Shown here piece by piece: positions 18,301 to 20,350 of a DNA stretch of 20,350 nt. The translations under genes and the position numbers were made by a program. The DNA is taken from positions 1 to 20,350 of the forward strand of contig CALSCR010003933.1 of NCBI GenBank assembly GCA_943704495.1, read 5' to 3'. This stretch comes from Pigoraptor chileana. Taxonomy: Eukaryota; Opisthokonta; Filasterea. Position 1 is the first letter of the stretch, and every line of letters begins with the position of its first letter. The notes beneath the pieces are model-generated. The model did no database searches and had not been told where the DNA came from. It saw only the letters and a list, made by a program, of their open reading frames with translations.

Positions 18301-20350
18301 GACTGTCGCTGATGGTATGTATCTTCGCTGCACTTTTCTTGCAGCTCGGTCGGGTCTTGTGACTGTATGAGTGGTACAAGGGCATATGATTTATAGGGAT
18401 GTACCATATGATACTGATGAGCTAATTTTTCTTGCAGTGCCGAGCCTCGTGCTATCGTACAGCGCGCTGCAAGTGTACGTTGGAGGAGTTATTACGGCTG
18501 TCTGCGCACTGTCGTCTGCGCCCCTCGACGATATGTCTGTGACGATTACATCGGCAAACACAGATGCGATTGCTCCTCAGTCTTCAATCGTTACATTTAC
18601 GCCTGTTACTTTTGGAGTTCAGCAAACGTTTACTCTTCGAGCGTTGCGGCAGTTCAAAGGTTCTGTTGTTGCGGTTCGCGGTGTTGCTCGTGATAACATA
18701 TTGGGCGGCAATGTGACGGTCAACGTTTTTGAAGGTGGGCTAACATGCAGTTGATCTTATGCGTCTGCAGTGGCACTGAATAATACCTCGCTGACTAATG
18801 CATACGGCTCTTTCTTTTGACAGCACCAATTGCGATTTTATCGATCTCGGTGTCGAGCTTGTACGTTGGCTGGACCGCGACGTTGTCCATAACGCTTTCA
18901 GCGCCGCCGATTGTCAGCGTAACCGTGAATTTGAAGGCCGACGCGTCAGTTGTGCGCCTCGAGGTGACAACTCTCACCTTTGGTGCTGCTGATTTTTCTG
19001 TTCCACAAACAGTGAAGGTAGTTGGCGTCGCGGCGGGAACGTCGCAAATTGTCGCAACTCCAGATCTGGAGGTCACAGCTGCCTCGACGTCGCTTTTCAT
19101 AGAAACACTCGAGGGTGAGTGTGTGCGCAGCATGTGTATGTGTATGATCCAAATGAAATGTGCATGCGGTAACATGCTTGGGTGCGTTGCCGCTCATTTC
19201 GCATCCCTAATGTATTTATTTCTGTTTCGCAGTGCCGGCCTTCGCCGTGTATCCTCCACAGTCGGTGGGGTATACCGGAGAGATACTTTCCTTGCAGGGC
19301 GCACTGACAGGACGCCCTGCAGGCGGATACAATGTTTTGCTTTCAGCGGCGGAGAATGTTGCGTCGATTTCGGCACCCCTTCTGTCGTTCACCCCAACTT
19401 CTTATGTGAACAATTCAGCAATCTCCGTGACGCTGGGTGCACCTGGAACAGCATCACTCGTTGGAGTCGTGTCTCCTCTTCCAACAATTTCGCAACCGTA
19501 CTGGCAAGCAACAGTGCTCAGTCCACCGTCAATCGTAGTGCGTCCATTGTCAGTCGCTCTTTATCCTCTGGAATCCCGCCAAGTGAGCGTCTGGCTCAAC
19601 GACGCACCACTTGATGTGGCCGTTGTACAGGTCTCATCTTCGAATGCCTCGGTTGCGACGGTTTCTCCCCGATTTCTCTACCTCAGTGCAACCAATTACA
19701 CCGATGCTTTGCAATCGGTTGTAGTGTCGGCATTGCTGGAGGGTTCTGTAACACTACTGGTAAATATATCACAGGCGCGGTTCGCGGCCTCACCGGTGCT
19801 TATTCCGGTCAACATTGTCCCAGGTACGTTTGCCTTTTAAAACTTCGTTCACCCTTTCATGTACCACAAAAATTGAGTTTTCAAGACATATCAACCTTTC
19901 TATCATCAATTACAACCATTTTCTCCCACCCATATACCTATTTAAACTTATCTTCCATTGCCGCATGCAGTCCCCCGGGTGGTTGTGGCTGTCGATCGAA
20001 CGTTCCTCGTCCCTGGAAGGACTTCGTATCTTACCTTTCGCTTGTCATCGGCTCCCATCGACACCATTGGAGCGTCAGTGGCGCCGTCAGATTTAAGTGT
20101 CCTTTCGGTGGTTGTCAGCCCGGTCGATATGACCTTCTCCTCTTCTGACTACGATCGAATCCGAACAGCCACTGTCATCGCTAAGTCTGCGGGAAATGCG
20201 ACCGTCGATTTCAGCTCTCCAAGTAAGCTCACGGTTTCCAGCTCGACTAGAATCAATGTGCTGGCTGCGCCTGAAGTTGTTGTGAGCGTTGAGGCGGGAA
20301 CGATGTATGCGAACCAGGCAGTGACTGTGAGCGTGCATCTGAGCGGGGAT
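2333..20350 (+). CDS. giant secreted/surface TIG plus tandem-repeat adhesin-like protein, 18 exons, 3' end beyond window
   Basis: The likely role is adhesion or extracellular-matrix formation at the cell surface (inferred). Exons: 2333-6329, 6462-8744, 8896-10077, 10231-10818, 10962-11258, 11384-11677, 11772-13556, 13661-13957, 14085-14381, 14482-14778, 14901-15494, 15632-15925, 16054-17832, 18015-18314, 18438-18734, 18824-19114, 19233-19823, 19971-20350. Joined they give 5,281 codons without a stop. Start: ATG 2333 follows an in-frame TGA at 2285; ATG 2375 (residue 15) also has a good context. Residues 35-49 are a hydrophobic core, with likely cleavage after VDA (54). Three TIG-like domains with paired Cys lie at about 56-338, followed by about 50 repeats of about 99 residues. 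The repeats resemble Ig/Calx-beta-like arrays of bacterial and protist surface proteins but lack a clear acidic calcium site. All 17 introns are phase 1 GT...CAG. No anchor or stop is reached. Confidence 0.9.
6462..8744 (+). CDS. exon 2: repeats 11-17, with an insertion in repeat 11
   Basis: Residues 1333-2093. Repeat 11 is about 169 residues long because an Asp/Cys/Arg-rich segment interrupts it (about 1370-1440). Repeats 12-17 are regular. The phase 1 donor G|GTGAGT at 8745 starts a 151-nt intron ending CCACAG at 8895. An ATG-led ORF beginning at 6368 lies partly in intron 1 and is not a real start. Confidence 0.87.
6570..6790 (+). other. Asp/Cys/Arg-rich insert inside repeat 11
   Basis: The segment contains CDNEDG and VDNNNDGLCRDND, which look like DxNxDG calcium loops of the thrombospondin type 3 or EF-hand kind. 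A basic run RKRSRRD (residues 1406-1412) follows, then eight Asp (1419-1426, from GAC repeats at 6719-6742), then CFRDYNPDDYTGYRSC. The flanking repeat sequence resumes after it. A calcium-binding loop with a possible proprotein convertase site is inferred; only the motifs are seen. Confidence 0.6.
6719..6742 (+). repeat. (GAC)n trinucleotide run encoding Asp8
   Basis: Seven GAC codons and one GAT encode eight Asp in frame. It is the only coding microsatellite of note in the gene and may vary in length between alleles. Confidence 0.9.
8896..10077 (+). CDS. exon 3: repeats 18-21
   Basis: Residues 2094-2487, exactly four repeats. Repeat 21 has the clean motif NFNVAQTVTVSA. The phase 1 donor G|GTTTGT at 10078 opens a 153-nt intron ending CTGCAG at 10230. 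Confidence 0.87.
10231..10818 (+). CDS. exon 4: repeats 22-23
   Basis: Residues 2488-2683, two repeats beginning VPVLVLSS and IPTIIVAP. The donor G|GTATGT at 10819 starts a 143-nt intron with a C/T-rich end and acceptor CTGCAG at 10961. Confidence 0.87.
10962..11258 (+). CDS. exon 5: repeat 24
   Basis: Residues 2684-2782, a single 99-residue repeat (FRLSAAPLD, then FSPSSFVFTTSNY). The donor A|GTAAGT at 11259 starts a 125-nt intron ending TTGCAG at 11383. Confidence 0.87.
11384..11677 (+). CDS. exon 6: repeat 25
   Basis: Residues 2783-2880, a single repeat starting NVALLISPA. It departs from the family by having LSSKPNKDASF where most copies read LSSAPID. The donor G|GTAAGC at 11678 opens a 94-nt intron ending ATGCAG at 11771. 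Confidence 0.86.
11772..13556 (+). CDS. exon 7: repeats 26-31
   Basis: Residues 2881-3475, six repeats. Repeat 28 has an unusual Cys/Arg-containing middle (SSCARSS) in place of the SLTF strand. The donor G|GTATGT at 13557 is followed in frame by TAA if unspliced. The 104-nt intron ends ACACAG at 13660. Confidence 0.87.
13661..13957 (+). CDS. exon 8: repeat 32
   Basis: Residues 3476-3574, one repeat starting VPQLVVSPSSV. It lacks the KxSG motif near its end and has CSQ instead. The donor G|GTAAGT at 13958 starts a 127-nt intron ending ATGCAG at 14084. Confidence 0.86.
14085..14381 (+). CDS. exon 9: repeat 33
   Basis: Residues 3575-3673, one diverged repeat (DGAITLGNW at the start, NFNLPQRISV in the conserved strand). 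The donor T|GTGAGT at 14382 starts a 100-nt intron ending TTGCAG at 14481. Confidence 0.85.
14482..14778 (+). CDS. exon 10: repeat 34
   Basis: Residues 3674-3772, one repeat starting LPRIVTSW, with LSTAPLD in the signature position. The donor G|GTGGGT at 14779 starts a 122-nt intron ending GCACAG at 14900. Confidence 0.85.
14901..15494 (+). CDS. exon 11: repeats 35-36
   Basis: Residues 3773-3970, two repeats (VPSLVVSPAS and VPRILLEPTT). Repeat 35 has two Cys. The donor G|GTTGGT at 15495 is preferred over the GTGATT four bases downstream, because only the first keeps phase 1. The 137-nt intron ends TAACAG at 15631. Confidence 0.83.
15632..15925 (+). CDS. exon 12: repeat 37
   Basis: Residues 3971-4068, one repeat starting VPTLILSATT. 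It lacks the PQTVTV motif (it has GPISVSIG). The donor G|GTGAGG at 15926 starts a 128-nt intron ending GTGCAG at 16053. Confidence 0.85.
16054..17832 (+). CDS. exon 13: repeats 38-43
   Basis: Residues 4069-4661, six repeats. Repeat 40 is the longest ordinary copy (321 nt), with extra residues near its C-terminal strand. The donor G|GTTGGT at 17833 starts the longest intron seen (182 nt), ending TTACAG at 18014. Confidence 0.86.
18015..18314 (+). CDS. exon 14: repeat 44
   Basis: Residues 4662-4761, one strongly diverged repeat (APSLILESS, LSSAPSCSA). The donor G|GTATGT at 18315 starts a 123-nt intron ending TTGCAG at 18437. Confidence 0.83.
18438..18734 (+). CDS. exon 15: repeat 45
   Basis: Residues 4762-4860, one repeat (VPSLVLSYS, LSSAPLDDM, GVQQTFTLR). 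It is somewhat richer in Arg than its neighbours. The donor G|GTGGGC at 18735 starts an 89-nt intron ending TGACAG at 18823. Confidence 0.84.
18824..19114 (+). CDS. exon 16: repeat 46
   Basis: Residues 4861-4957, one repeat (APIAILSISV, DFSVPQTVKVVG). The donor G|GTGAGT at 19115 starts a 118-nt intron ending TCGCAG at 19232. Read-through of this donor produces a long apparent ORF that is not real. Confidence 0.85.
19233..19823 (+). CDS. exon 17: repeats 47-48
   Basis: Residues 4958-5154, two repeats (VPAFAVYPP, PPSIVVRPL). Repeat 48 has the sequon NYT in the conserved strand. The donor G|GTACGT at 19824 starts a 147-nt intron ending ATGCAG at 19970. Confidence 0.85.
19971..20350 (+). CDS. 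exon 18 (partial): repeat 49 and start of repeat 50
   Basis: Residues 5155-5281, cut by the window edge. From acceptor ATGCAG the frame reads VPRVVVAVDR, LSSAPIDT, then APEVVVSVEAG, open to the last base. There is no ATG near its start, so a simple ORF scan would miss it. No intron separates the two repeats here. Confidence 0.85.

Larger units (their letters stand above)
3350..20350 (+). repeat. about 50 tandem ~99-aa beta-sandwich-like repeats
   Basis: The period in coding sequence is 288-306 nt, apart from one unit of 321 nt and one interrupted unit. First-codon starts: 3350, 3650, 3950, 4247, 4547, 4844, 5144, 5444, 5741, 6035, 6329 (split), 6968, 7268, 7562, 7862, 8153, 8450, 8744 (split), 9192, 9480, 9780, 10077 (split), 10527, 10818, 11258, 11677 (all split), 12065, 12359, 12659, 12965, 13259, 13556, 13957, 14381, 14778 (all split), 15200, 15494, 15925 (both split), 16353, 16641, 16962, 17256, 17544, 17832, 18314, 18734, 19114 (all split), 19523, 19823 (split), 20267 (cut by the edge). 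Each unit typically opens VPxLVVSP, has a Gly, then FxVxLSSAPID, then SPSSLTF, N[FY]SxPQTVTVxG, a Gly, and ends KxSGxSxI. Copies are strongly diverged from one another, so the array is old rather than freshly amplified. Confidence 0.88.

Noticed and set aside
6368-19614. Separate genes starting at 6368, 8883, 10122, 11732, 16032, 18817 and similar ORF starts
   Set aside because: These starts lie in introns or just at acceptors. The frames join through consistent phase 1 GT-CAG introns into one protein.
3350-20350. CRISPR array or satellite DNA explanation for the periodicity
   Set aside because: The period is of protein repeats with strongly diverged DNA. There are no identical short repeats with spacers, and the frame is kept throughout.
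3350-20350. Classical Calx-beta domains
   Set aside because: The fold and the SLTF/PQTVTV strands are reminiscent, but the acidic calcium-binding residues are not consistently present, so I kept a generic beta-sandwich call.

Overview
The window comes from a eukaryotic, probably single-celled, genome. It carries short GT-AG introns of 89-182 nt, an N-terminal secretory signal and no bacterial operon structure. I cannot name the lineage. CpG is not depleted and Ser is often TCG. The domain types (TIG, DUF4476-like, long beta-sandwich arrays) occur in several protist groups and are not diagnostic.

Nearly everything from 2333 to the right edge is one enormous gene on the + strand. It has 18 exons in the window and runs off the 3' edge. 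Joining the exons gives 15,843 nt, or 5,281 codons without a stop. The predicted protein starts with a signal peptide (cleavage near residue 54). Three TIG/IPT-like domains follow (about 56-338), then about 50 tandem copies of a roughly 99-residue, Ser/Thr/Val-rich beta-sandwich-like repeat. The repeat carries the recurring motifs LSSAPID and SLTF..xNFSxPQTVTVxG. It is best read as a giant cell-surface or secreted adhesin; no membrane anchor is reached.

All 17 introns are phase 1, all end in CAG, and all fall at the same codon of the repeat, the one just before or at the boundary proline. Every internal exon is therefore a whole number of repeats (10 in exon 1 after the TIG domains, then 7, 4, 2, 1, 1, 6, 1, 1, 1, 2, 1, 6, 1, 1, 1, 2, and at least 2). 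The run 6-1-1-1-2 occurs twice, which hints at a duplicated multi-exon block. One repeat, at the start of exon 2, is interrupted by about 70 residues rich in Asp, Cys and Arg.

On the left, the minus strand holds the 3' end of a second gene. Three exons (868-939, 597-647, 126-290) join in phase 0 into an 88-residue stretch that reads like a DUF4476-type domain. Its 5' end is unresolved. The two genes are divergent. Between them, about 1100-2332 holds three CACGTG boxes, a CCAAT box, a GC box, a compound CA/TC microsatellite and a TATA-like element, but no convincing coding sequence.
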